Part shown: positions 25,146-36,290 of the stretch, piece by piece
Numbering within the stretch: the first letter of the stretch is position 1
Layout of the letters: each line of letters opens with the position of its first letter
Assembly: GCF_964204865.1 (NCBI RefSeq)
Contig: NC_135261.1
Location: 11,656,001-11,720,000, forward strand
Reading direction: 5' to 3'
Length of the DNA stretch: 64,000 nucleotides
Source of the DNA: Styela clava
Lineage: Eukaryota > Chordata > Ascidiacea > Stolidobranchia > Styelidae
Program-made: the position numbers and the translations under genes
Notes under the pieces: generated by a model
What the model saw: only the letters and a program-made list of their open reading frames with translations
What the model was told of the DNA's origin: nothing
Databases searched by the model: none

Positions 25146-28100
25146 AATTTAAGAGTCATGTCAGTGTGCAGCTGGACTCTTTAATTGGATAGAATAGTCA
25201 TGTTTATTCCAGCTACAGTATCCTTGCAGCATACGCATACGGATCCACTAGCATAAAAGCATAGAGAAAAGATAGGAAGTTAGTCTCGCGCAACCCAACT
25301 CATATTTATGTTGCTTTAGCACTGCCAAATTAGTCTCGCTTTATACTTTTACATTGTTCATCTTTACTGTGACGTAACAAATAGTAACTTATTCTACCGC
25401 GCTTTACGACCTTCTTGAATTTTCCTTGCCACGAGGTAGACGCTCGTTGCACTTTGCGAATTGCTTAGGATGCTGTGCGATCATAGATGTTATTGTTGAT
25501 GGGTTTTCTCATTCTTGTGTTACTCTTCTGTCATACATTACCAAAGGTTTTCTCAGGTGGGAGTTTTACACCTAGGATATTATCAGGTTTTATTATACGG
25601 GGAGTCTTCAATTTACGACGTTGTTCCGTTCTTGGGAAGCAATGTAACCCGAATTTCAGTGTAAGTTGAAACATTATACTGTACAGTACACAAATTACTC
25701 TATACATATCGAACTGTATCAGAAACATCTGTTTTACGCTAGAAGCCCATAACAAGAGGCATATTTGTTCGTAATAGTTCGCAATTGTCTACGTCATTTA
25801 CGATGTAAATGACGAAAACCAATGAGCCCAAAGCACTGATTTCCTTGAACACAATGATCCAGTTTAAGGGCTTAGATATTACAGTACAGTATTATCTTTC
25901 ATATTTTAATTGGGGTGCGTTCGTAACCTCGAAACAGCGTTATGGAGTGCGAGTTCGTAACCTCGAAACAGCGTATGTCGCGACTGTCGTAACCCGAGGA
26001 CTCCCTGTCTGCTGGTCGGATAGGTTTCGAGGATAGCTGATTTGTGAGGTATCGATGTAGTCTATTACTTACTGTTCTAATCTGTATCAAAGCATACTTC
26101 TGGCTGTTCTTTGAGTCCTTGTCAAAAACGGTCAATCTATCACTAAGACTGTTGATTTGGGTACCCAAAGGACAGGACACAGCTACCCTGTAACTCAGAG
26201 TCGTAATGGGAGATCAGAAAAAGGGGCATGGTTCAGAGTTCGGATTGTGTCATTTTGAGTATCCTACTCATGTACAGTGTTTTTATAGAGAAAGCAATCA
26301 AATTTTTTGAAATCGTATAATTTATTGTTGCAAATATATTCTGAAAATTTTTTTCAAAAACTAAATATAATTTGGATTGAGTCGGCAATAGGTTGCCGAC
26401 CCTGCCCTACGGTCATAGCTGAAGATTCATACGCTGGAGAAGCAATGAAATGTTGTTGTTTTTTAAATACGAGTACAAAATGTGTTGCATACAGCTGTAT
26501 AGCATTTATTTTGTTAAAAAATCCTTGAGCTAATCACCTGTTGTAGACTTCCAGTTTGTAAAATAAGTTATGAAATTTTGGCTGATCCACTGCAGGCTTT
26601 CGTTTCCAGATGTTTCAGAGGGAGTAGATTTCAGTTTTTGATGGAAGCCACGTCAGTAGTGCTGTTGCATATGTCAAATGAGGTATTCTGCAGTTTGCAA
26701 AACTTGGCAGTTACTTCAAATTCAGATATTTCCGAAATCCTAGCAACAGATGCAGGGAAAACCTACAAAGAAAAATTTCCCCGCTTCATCTGGTATTATT
26801 GACCTGAATACTGTTGGTAATTTTAGAAATATTAATCACGATCCAAGTATTTAAATGCTCAATAGGAGATAGATCTAACAAGAAAATACAAATGAATTAA
26901 TATCCAAAACAATTCTTTGTGCTATACCTGTGCTTAATATTTGACAGACATTATCTTCATAATTTCCCTCTAGATGTGTTTCCATGCCAAAAACCCATCT
27001 GGTGACAGCAAATCATTCTTCAAAAGCGAGTTTCGAGCCGTCTGCAAAAATTTATGTTTTAGTTACGGTATTTTGAAATAAATTGCCTCGTACTCCATCT
27101 AAGCATGTATGTGTTTATATATAAGTATAACAGCCACTTGCACAAAGTATTATTTGAAACAAAAATGTGAATACTCCACAAAACAAATTATTGGAATTAA
27201 TAAAATGTAACGATTTCGGGAGAAATATTATTGCGTTCAATAAATGTGGTGGATTTTGCAGTAGCAAAAAAGTTATTGCTATCAATCACTAATCAATAAT
27301 TTAAAAACACTCGACTCGTTAAAATAATTCAAAATATTTTGGCACATTTAAAGTTATAAATATATATGTTGAAGCCATGTTCAGATAATACCAATAATAG
27401 GTATCCAATTTATGTAAAAAAGTTATTAGTACCAGCCTGAAATCAAGCAAAATGGATTATCATGGCAAGAGTAAAATACCTCTTATGTTGTAATATGCAG
27501 CTGGTGACTTCGTATACAATGACAGAATGAGTCTGGGAAAGAATTATCAAGATCAGTAGTACTCCATCATAAAACACTAATTAATTGAAGTTAAATTATG
27601 TGTGTTTAATTTATGTTTTCCATACAGACATCGCTCACCACATTTTTTTTGCTGACAGTTTTAGTTGCCCCACCAAAAACTTCCATTGATATGGTGTAAA
27701 CTAATTCTGATTTTTAAGATAAAGCATCACCATTAGTCAATCTATATTCTTGCTTACCGCTTTGATCACACAGCATGAATTCTCATACTGCAATTTTTTT
27801 ATGATCCTTTTCTTCCTGAAAATATACATAGGATATCTTTTATCAAAATTTACATTTCTTGACAAATCATTACTGTATTGGGTACCTATAAGAACATTTA
27901 CAACTTGCTCTTTTTTTATGATGAACAAGCTTTAAAGGGAATTTAGAATCTTACTGTCAATGTGCTTTCGAGTGCTGGACCAGTCCTCAGGTCCCAGGGC
28001 CTCCACACTCAATTGATTGTTCCTCTATTTTGTTTCGTAATCTGCATTCTATCTGTTCTATAGTCAAGTATATTGTGTAATATACCATATGCAAAATAAA

Positions 28101-28175
28101 CTTGAATATTTATAAGTCACTCCCTTGATCTTGACGCGAGACAGCACCGTCAGAACACAAAAAAATGAAAAACGT
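25146..28175. other. intergenic DNA without a supported gene
   Basis: A short tandem duplication of about 32 bp lies at 25915-25977 (GTTCGTAACCTCGAAACAGC twice). The remainder is AT-rich, with several short frames that show no domain and no compatible splice partners. Confidence 0.4.
25915..25977 (+). repeat. two-copy 32-bp tandem repeat
   Basis: GTTCGTAACCTCGAAACAGC occurs twice in a row, separated by TTATGGAGTGCGA. The GC-rich unit stands out from its surroundings. Confidence 0.8.
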
Positions 28176-31151
28176 CTAGGCCGCGAGCCGAGGCCCTGAA
28201 AAACGCCTAGAAAGTGAGTTTCGTAGCGCACATCAGGTAACTACCTGAAAATGATTTTAAAATGTTCCTTAAAAATTCAGTAACAAATATTGCCTTGTTC
28301 CCACTTCCAAAAGTTGCACGTTTTACGGAAAAGACGCTTTTACTACAAGAAATATGTGCTACGATCTGTCCTATATTCTCTACATTTTCGGCACTGAACA
28401 ATGACTTCTGCATGACGTAACAATTGAATTAAACCAGCTGTTAGCGAGCGGATGAATATCAGTTATTTCTGCTCGACCTTGCGCTGAGTTGGGCAGGCTT
28501 TCCATAGCCCTGTTTAGTTATTATTAGTTAAGTTATGCTAAGACGTTGTTGAAAAATGTATAAGTAAATTATTAAACACTTGTAGATCCTTACCACGGAT
28601 ATGGGCCGTGAGACGAAACCATGAAAACGCCCAGAAAATGAGTTTCGTAGCGCACATCTGGTAACTAAATAAATTCTTCAGTTTTGTGTGAAAACGAACA
28701 TAATGAACGCATTACAGCTTGTTCCACAATCCTGGTGCGAAATTGAATATAAGAGGTTCCCGGAAATTCAATAACCATAAGTTTACAACGCATTCATAAG
28801 AACTATACAATTCGAGAGCACTACAGCACACTAACACAAATGTATTCCTGTAATGTTTTGCCTGACCAAAATCGGACTTCCTCAGTCAATCATAATTTAT
28901 TAGGTAGATTACGAAAAATATGGCATACATGTAACCAACAACAAAAAATACTTTAATTGTGTGACAGGAGTCGGGAGTGACCTCGAAAGCAGCGACACCA
29001 ACAACGCTGATTCACATTTTAGAATAAATTTTATGTAATAACCACAAGCAGTTTACAACAAGAACAGCATAAAAAGCTACATCCATTTTATAGAAGCTAT
29101 CAAGTATCAAACGTATTTATTTTTAAGCAATGAAGTCACAAATTAACATCGTGAGCACGAAAACACAAATAAATCAGTTATTTCTCACTTAGAAATTTAC
29201 CGCAAAAGTCAAGAAAATTAAATGAATGTACAATATGTACATAACATAGTGAACAGAAATATTACAATTTACAATTAATCTTTTTTTAGTTTATGTGGTT
29301 ATGTATTTGAACAAAGGCAATAATATTTCTAGAAACAGGACTACGACACTAACAAATGTCCGAAAAAAAAACAAATGTATGATACTTATTAAATCAACTG
29401 TAATATCTAATTCACTTTCTTCTGAATTGTTTTCGAAATCCACTATCTCAAAAATCGACTTTTCCTCTATAGGTGTACTGTGATTTCTGCAGTCAATACA
29501 AAAACAAAAATCTGTGCAATTTAAGTTGATTTTGGCACACTTTCATAAATTATTTTGACTATTTTTCTTTGCAGTTTGACAACTCAAGAACTGATTTGAG
29601 GGCCACATGCTTCTTCAGTGAATCATTGTTGGGTGGAGAGTATAATCCTTATGTTTGACAGTGTTAAATAGACGTGCCCTGGTATCATTTACATTCTTCA
29701 TATCCTCTTCAAATTCCTCAGCTTTATTTATTAATACCTCGTTAACCTCAAAAGATCTTCATAGTCGAGGGAAAAAAAAGAATTGAAAATCTCAATGAAG
29801 TCTCCAACATGAATTTGATGGGCAGTTCCAATTGCAGAAAAGTGCTAAAGTATTTCAATATGAATAGCCCATCTAAGCTGTTGGCAACTATTATGATTCT
29901 CATATACCTTTAAGCTTCAAGACTTCTTGTTTAATCCATTTTATAGCACTGATAGCAGCGGGGATCAGAGCCTGCGTTAGGTCGGATTGGTGGAACATTG
30001 CCGTTTTCTTTTGTAGTACAGTATCTAAAATAAGGAAGAAAATAATATTTGGAGCAGCATGATTTTAAAAATACCCCTAAATACTAACTAATACCTTGAA
30101 TACATACCGTAATGCATTTTATCTGATGTACTAAATGAGCGTATATATGCTCATTGCATGTTCTACAGTCCAGCAGTGTTTGCATACCATTACTAGACTA
30201 TATCTACACTAAATTTTGATATATCACAGTCTGAAATGTCCCATGACAGTACAGCAGTATGAGTATGGACTAGGCTATAGACTATATTTTGAAACATCAA
30301 CTGTTTGTCTACAACTTCATTTCTCACCTCTCAATCATTTCCAATGCTACCGTACCTTTCTTTCCACTCCGGCATAACTTATGATTGCTTCCCAGGTTCT
30401 TGTCGACTCTATGAATTTAGATTTAGACTAACCGACATTAGTAAAATTGATTAATTTCTTCTCTTTCACACAACCGTGCATTACAGAAACAGCCATTCAT
30501 TTCTATTTCCAAATATGCTGTGGCCTATATAGTAGTATAAGTCTGCTGAATAGTCAAGAAGAGTCATTAAATTAATCATAAACATTTCATGCAAGCCAGA
30601 AAATATCGTTGTTTGTGACATATTATTCTAGGTCTAGCCTTCCTTGGAGTTACCGCACCGTACCGGTACCTATTTAACAACGTCTTATGAGCTAGTGCTC
30701 AACTAAAATTGCTATTTATGGCAAGGATATACAAGTGTTTAATATCTTACCTATACTTTTCAACACCTCCTTAGAATAACTGGACTAATATTACCGGTAA
30801 CTGAAAAAAACTATGGAAAGGCTACTCAACGCAAAAGCGAGCAGTTGAGTACATCTGATATTCATCCGACCACTGGGGATCCACCTACAGCTGACTAACT
30901 TGACTGTTACGTCGTGCAGAAGTCTGCGTTCATTGGCCCATGATACCGGAAAAGCAGAGAAAATAGGACAGATGGTAACACATATTTATTGTAGTAAAAG
31001 CGTCTTTTCTGTAAAACGTGCAACTTTTGTAAGTGGGAACAAGGCAATATTTGTTACTAAATTTCTAAGGAACATTTTAAAATCATTTTCAGGTAGTTAC
31101 CTGATGTGCGCTACGAAACTGAAAGATAAATGTCCTCGGCTCGCGGCCTAG
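28176..31151. mobile_element. foldback-like element with ~420-bp inverted arms
   Basis: The left arm 28176-28595 and right arm 30719-31151 are inverted copies. Examples are CTAGGCCGCGAGCCGAGG against its inverse at 31134-31151, a shared AGTTTCGTAGCGCACATC block, and TACAAGTGTTTAATA near the inner edges. The loop is about 2.1 kb. A third direct copy of the outer ~75 bp (GCCCAGAAAATGAGTTTCG) sits just inside the left arm at about 28605-28670. I did not find a convincing target duplication at the outer ends, so the true limits may differ slightly. Confidence 0.75.
29575..30010 (-). pseudogene. possible transposon-protein remnant inside the foldback loop
   Basis: On the minus strand, pieces such as HQSDLTQALIPAAISAIKW and FNTVKHKDYTLHPT read like coding sequence, but they are broken by stops and frame changes. 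I do not recognise the family. It could be the decayed protein gene of the surrounding element. Confidence 0.3.
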
Positions 31152-31687
31152 TCGCTCGATGATTTTCGAAGCAATAATCTGTCAGAACCAAGTCGTGCGT
31201 GGCGGCGAATCCAACATCGGGACCAAATTTCCGGAGTTGCACGGGGTTGCCCTAACCAACGACTAAGGGCCACTGAGGTGTATATACAACTCAATGCCAA
31301 GGACTAACCGGTATGTCAGTCGTTGGGACTAACAGAGAAACCATGTGTCATCTATAGCAGTGCTCTTCAACCGGGTATACTGTATACCTAAGTGTATACC
31401 AGACCATAAGTAGGGTATACAATAGGGTTGCCATACCGTCCGGAAAATTCCGGACATGTCCGGAATTTAGGGTTAAATTTTGCGTCCGGGAGGAATTTAA
31501 AAAAATGCTCAAATGTCCGGAATTTTACTGCATCTGCAATCGTAATGTGCACACCGCTAATACAGAACATTGTTATTTCGTACCGTGCGCATATTTTTAC
31601 TACGAGGTTGTATGAAATTGTAATATAACAGAGCGTTTTCCTTATCAATGGTGTTAAAGTTGCAAACTTTGCAAATGCTTTTAGTAC

Positions 31688-33274
31688 TTGTGCAAATGGA
31701 TAAAACCAATGGAAGAGTTTACTTATTTCAAATGGATAACCTTGAACGAGATACCAAGTTGGAAGGATGTAAAGCAGGGGTTGGCAACCTACGGCCCGCA
31801 GGCCGGATCCGGTCCGCGGAGCAATATAATCCGGCCCGCGACGCTTCACTGGATTATAGTAACAAAACAGCTGTTTTAACGATTATATTCTTTACATAAC
31901 AGAATTAATTTTGCGACACGCGTAGGCTAAATTATGTTATAACCTTATAGCAACTTACCCCCAAATGTACCCCATTTCATGTTAAAAATATGAAAACAAA
32001 GTTAATTTCTCTCAAAATTCGAACAAAGACTTTCGTAGGAATCAAATTACACCAGGTTTAAGAACATAACAAGTTCCACCCAGTCATTATCAAATTAAAA
32101 TCTATATTCTCAAGACCTTTGGCACTGATTGAAATAATTATATCTAAGTTCCCATCCGTACGATGTACATAATTACCCTTGTTGAGATAATAGGAATTTC
32201 TGTTTATAACGTGAATCACGAGCTCACGTTTACAGCATTTAATTGGATTTATGATCAACGTATAAATATGACTCCGATATCTTTCGATAAGGAGATGGAA
32301 AAGAGGGAAGACGATGTAAATTGTAAACCATTCAAAGCTAGTGTGGATAAATGTTATAAGATTTATATTCTGTGTATCGTGGAAATCTGAGAATAAAATC
32401 AAACAGAGTTTTCTAAAGTTTCCTTCATTCACGTGGGCGTTGAAGCTGAAGGGTGAACGGGTAACTTGCAAGTCAGAGACAATCTACGAAATAGCAATAT
32501 ACGGTAATATCATATTCATCTAACAATCATTTATGCTATAACCTAACAAGTATATAATTCACAATTGCACGTTTAATGACCCTATAATTTAATTATAATT
32601 ACTCAAATGGCAACAAAACGCAGAAAAGTTGATGCTTAGCGCAAATGGTTTAATGGTGCAGAAAATATTCCAATGGTCAGTCTTCGTGCACTGCTCTAAA
32701 TTTAACTTCTAATCTGTGTGAAAAAGTGTGATTCATCGGCTATCCGTTCGGTTTTCAACATTCTAAAAATATGAGGCCCGCCAATGACTTGCAACCTTTG
32801 GTTTTGGCCCGCGAGCGACAAAAGGTTGCCGACCCCTGATGTAAAGCCTTGCCTGGAAAATCTGATTAGTAAACGGGTTGATGTGGACGATGATAAATGA
32901 TTTGACCAATTCTGTAACTTGAAGCAGTTTGTGGAAAGTTACCTACAAGACGAAGAATTTATTAAACTGCCAACGCATGAGAAATGGTGCAAATATTTCG
33001 ATCAGTCTACGAACATCACATGCCACTCCGAAATTTTAAGGATTGAACAGTTTTCCTTTGCTATTACATCCCACAATGCCAATATTGTAGAGAGAGTCTT
33101 TTCACTGATGCAAAGTCAGTGGACTAAAGAGAGAAACAATTTGCGACTATAAAAGGCATGTTGACTCCCCAATATAATTTCAAAGATATGCACTGTAGTG
33201 AATTGTTTTCATTTTTGAAATCAGACAAGGAGAGAATGAGGTCTTCAGAAAAATTTGCATGGTCAGGAGAGTAA
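31688..33274 (+). pseudogene. hAT transposase C-terminal region, interrupted by a nested MITE
   Basis: Coding sequence reads up to WKDVK at 31774 and, after the nested element and its 8-bp duplication, resumes in the same frame at 32847 (PCLENLISKRV). It then passes an in-frame stop near 32897 and a frameshift near 33150, and ends at the TAA at 33272. The visible features are the C-terminal core NANIVERVFSLMQSQWTKER and a closing FLKSDKERMRSSEKFAW, typical of the hAT dimerisation region and tail. The N-terminal DNA-binding and catalytic parts are missing. Confidence 0.75.
31775..32838. mobile_element. hAT MITE nested inside the 31358-35301 element
   Basis: The ends are CAGGGGTTGGCAACCT and, read outward, CAGGGGTCGGCAACCT. 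A perfect 8-bp duplication ATGTAAAG flanks it (31767-31774 and 32839-32846), and host coding frame is continuous across the insertion. It carries GGCCCGC-rich subterminal sequence at both ends. The element at 61569-61986 belongs to the same family. Confidence 0.94.
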
Positions 33275-33615
33275 GTTTGTAGTGATTGTCTTTAATTCGT
33301 TTTAAGCATGTAATTGCTGTTCTTCCGTTTTGGCACAATCTAATTCTCATTCTTATTTTTCACTCTGAAGTTGAGATTTTTTCAGTCGACGGCCCGTAGC
33401 TATATTTAGAGTGTGCTTACCTGCCTGGTGTGAGATTCTGCTTGTAACTGAAGACAATACTTTTCATTTCGGTAGCTGGCGCTTTAGCATGAGTATCGTA
33501 CAACGTTAGCATGAGTATCGTACGGCCTTAGCATTTCGGTAGCGCATATATATGGTCTCATGAAAATAGGGACCTCCTGAAAGAAGTATGTGCACCAAGA
33601 TGGCGATAACATCAC

Positions 33616-35105
33616 ATGATGAAAGTTAAACGCCCGTACACAGAACTTGAACGTGTAGTGCTACCTTGTTTAGAAATTGTGGCTGACTTGATTCATGGTG
33701 GAACAAAAGCAGTTGACAAGGTCAAAAAAATTGCTGTTTCTGACACTACTGTATGGCGACGATGTGCCGTTATATCCGCAGATTTAAAAGAACAACTAAT
33801 TCAGAAGTTACTAGAAGCCTCCTCCTTTGGCATTCAGTTGGATGAAAGCACTGATATAAGCAGTGAGTCTCAGCTCATGGTGTTCTGTAGATTTCCGGAC
33901 ATAAAATCTAACAGGATAGTTGAACATTATCTATTTTGTCAACCAGTTGAAGAAAAGGCAACTGCTGAAGCAATTTTCAATAAAATAAACGAGTTCTTTG
34001 AAGAAGAAGGGTTAGATTGGTCAAAGTGCAAATCGGTTACAACAGATGGAGCAGCAGCTATGCGAGGCTCACAGAAAGGTTTGATCGAGAGAATTAAGCG
34101 AAAGTCTCCAGAATGCATAGGAATTCATTGTATTCTCCACCGCGAGGCATTAGTAACAAAGAAACTTGAACTGAATGCAGGTGACGCTAGTGGTAGGATA
34201 GGATTTACATATTTATCCCGGGGGAGAGGAAAGCCGATAAGACGGCTTATCCATATGGCGAACCACGGCCTCTCGTCCGGTTACCATTCCAAGTCGGGTA
34301 TGGGATTAGTTTTTACTGTATTGTTTGTTTTCGGAAGCATGGACTTGGTGGTGGAGGAAGCCGTAACCGACCAGCGGTTACGTGAACCACCCAACGACGG
34401 CGAGGAGTCCAGCAATCCTCTCGCACATAACCATCCCTGCATGGGATTCGAACCTGCGAACCCACGCAGAGTAATTAGAGGTGCGGTGGCGAGCGTATTC
34501 CTAACGCTTAGCCCGTTGAGCCACACCGCCGCGCCGGTAAAGAAAATGAATTACACGATGTTCTACGGGAGGTCGTATATTTTGTGAATACGATCAAGAA
34601 AAGTTCAAAACAAACGAGACTTTTCTCGAAACTATGCGAGGAAACAGCCGCCACTTCCAAAAAACTTCTTTTACATTCAGAAGTACGGTGGCTGTCCCGA
34701 GGAAAAGTTCTTTCTCGTGTGTTTGAACTTCGAGAACAATTAGGGGCGTATTACACTGAACGAGGAGACCAAAAAGCCAACAGGTTTCGTAATATATATT
34801 GGATTGCAAAATTAGCGTACATGGCGTCGATTTTTGATCGTTTGAATCAAGTGAACGTCAGTCTTCAAGGGAAGGGAGGTGATATATTTCGATCGACTAG
34901 CAAAATCAATGCTCTGAAGATGAAAATTCAACTCTGGAAAAATAATGCTTCTTCGAGAAACTTCATTGACTTTCCCCTGTTAAGTCAATATTTGAAAGAG
35001 TCTGGGTGGGAGTTTGAGGACGTTTCAACGATAAATACCATGGTTATGAACGAATTGCCGAAACTATGCAAGAACAAAGAAGCCACTGAAACTACACTAA
35101 ATTAA
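33616..35105 (+). pseudogene. ZBED5/SCAND3-type hAT transposase, split by a SINE and lacking its C-terminus
   Basis: The first part (33616 to about 34190) holds the RNase H-like start, with FGIQLDESTDISSESQLMVF and SVTTDGAAAMRGS, then the GIHCILHREAL segment. The second part (from about 34545) continues with [35 protein letters not shown] and [20 protein letters not shown], the order seen in ZBED5-like proteins. The SINE at 34193-34536 separates them and shifts the frame. An N-terminal BED finger and the C-terminal dimerisation region are not found. The remaining frames are otherwise open, so inactivation looks fairly recent. Confidence 0.85.
34193..34536 (-). mobile_element. tRNA-derived SINE inserted in a transposase gene
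   Basis: On the minus strand the head contains an A box TGGCTCAACGG (34513-34523) and a B box GGTTCGAATCC (34444-34454). These are about 58 nt apart, which suits a tRNA with a long variable arm (Leu or Ser type). The unrelated body of about 210 bp ends in an ATCCTATCCTACC-like tail. This head-bearing copy is the best reference for the fragments at 4945-5035 and 11705-11870. The exact target duplication is unclear, with at most GGTA on both sides. Confidence 0.85.
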
Positions 35106-35526
35106 TTGCGTCTGTCAGTAAAAACTAAAAGAAGCATTTATAATGACTCGCCCCGCCACTTCGATTTTAGTTTTTATACAATCTGTTCCTAACATTTATT
35201 GCTCATTTTAGCTTTAAATAAACATTGGTAATTGTAAGGTATACAAAGTTCTCGTAAAATTGTAAAAGGTATACCACGAAAAAAAAGGTTGGAGAACACT
35301 GATCTATAGTGTCATGGCAGCGTTAGGAGTGCTCGAAATAAGTAACACTAGAGGGACCAAAAGTGACTCAGTCATCATTATAAAAAGGACGAGCTCGATC
35401 AAAATAAACCTGCAGTATTTATTTCAGAGCTGCGGTTCTTTCAGTTCCGAATTTCTATAATTCTTTTTATTCTATAATTCAGATTCAGAACAGAACTTTG
35501 TATATTGAAATAGCTTGTTCAACTAC

Positions 35527-35690
35527 AGAACTACCGGTACCGGTAACTTACCTGATAAATAAAATGAACAGTTACAGAATTACGATATATACCGTAACGT
35601 TACAGGTACCGGTATCTCTGTATACTACAGGGGTAGTCTACCGTAGTCCGTGTATACTGATACTGTGGTGTATAAGTATAACAGTAACGT
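35527..35690. repeat. ACCGGT / GGTACC-rich low-complexity tract
   Basis: ACCGGTACCGGTAA at 35532 is followed by GGTACCGGTA at 35606 and several TACCGTA steps. The same motif recurs at about 30660, 35910, 47100-47225, 50795 and 51035-51060, far more often than expected in AT-rich DNA. Confidence 0.65.
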
Positions 35691-36058
35691 ATACGGTTAT
35701 AAGTTTATTTCGACTCCATAATCAGCAATAGACAATTAAAATAATTGATAAAAACAAAATAAATAAAACTGATTATAGAATCGGGAAAGCAAACGAAACC
35801 TCAAGTAAGGTTTAAAGCGTACAGATTTTAGCCTAGTTCTGTAGGTGGGAAGTTATCGATAAAATAAGTACGGTACTTTAGTATGGTACCTAGTCTGGTG
35901 TTCGCTTACCGGTACCCAAAAGTATTAAAACTAATTAAGGCACGCACACACTGACATACAATCATCAAGACTGAAACATGATAAGATCGGGAGTAAAAAA
36001 AGCGAGAAAATAAAATCCAATTAGCCTACTCAGTAAAAAAGAAAAATATAGGGTACAT

Positions 36059-36127
36059 GGTCTGGAAATACCGCCTTGGTTTTGCGGCAGCTGCAGACGC
36101 CACAGAATACTTAAAACTGCACTTGAT
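36059..36127. mobile_element. single-end fragment of the MULE-like family
   Basis: It reads toward the right end as CGGCAGCTGCAGACGCCACA followed by GAATACTTAAAACTGCACTT, which matches the GCAGTTTTTA-terminated end of the copies at 24703-25145 and 51065. The other end is missing. It sits about 165 bp upstream of the alpha-SNAP start codon. Confidence 0.65.
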
Positions 36128-36290
36128 GGAATTAGTCAACAAGAGTTATATAATGTGGATAGAAAAATATTCCTCAAAAGATATCATCAAGCTGATTACT
36201 GGTACTGTAAGTTCGTAACATTATATTTGTATATCTGTATTATAGTCTGATAGTATAAGTTAGATTTGTTACAAACATTAATATCGAACT

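Larger units (their letters stand above)
31358..35301 (+). mobile_element. 3.9-kb hAT transposon with transposase remnants, itself invaded twice
   Basis: Terminal repeats are CAGTGCTCTTCAACC at the left and, read outward, CAGTGTTCTCCAACC at the right. A perfect 8-bp target duplication ATCTATAG lies at 31350-31357 and 35302-35309. The interior holds remnants of two different hAT transposases in the same orientation, a nested hAT MITE (31775-32838) and a tRNA-derived SINE (34193-34536). Without those insertions the element would be about 2.5 kb. Subterminal GGTATACC-type sequence is repeated at both ends. Confidence 0.92.
35302..36290. other. intergenic region upstream of alpha-SNAP
   Basis: It contains ACCGGTACC-type low-complexity sequence (about 35527-35690 and again near 35910) and a single MULE-like end at 36059-36127. 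The alpha-SNAP promoter presumably lies here, but no TATA box or motif stands out clearly. Confidence 0.45.

Noticed and set aside
31427-31520. Second hAT-type left end (AGGGTTGCCATACCGTCCGG) inside the large hAT element
   Set aside because: It probably marks another nested insertion, but no matching right end was found before 33600, so it is not annotated as an element.
32058-32471. 137-codon minus-strand frame
   Set aside because: It is internal to the nested hAT MITE and resembles no transposase.
34281-34526. 81-codon minus-strand frame
   Set aside because: It lies wholly inside the tRNA-derived SINE.
34421-34540. Possible functional tRNA gene on the minus strand
   Set aside because: A and B boxes are present, but the acceptor stem does not close and an unrelated SINE body follows, so this is a SINE head.
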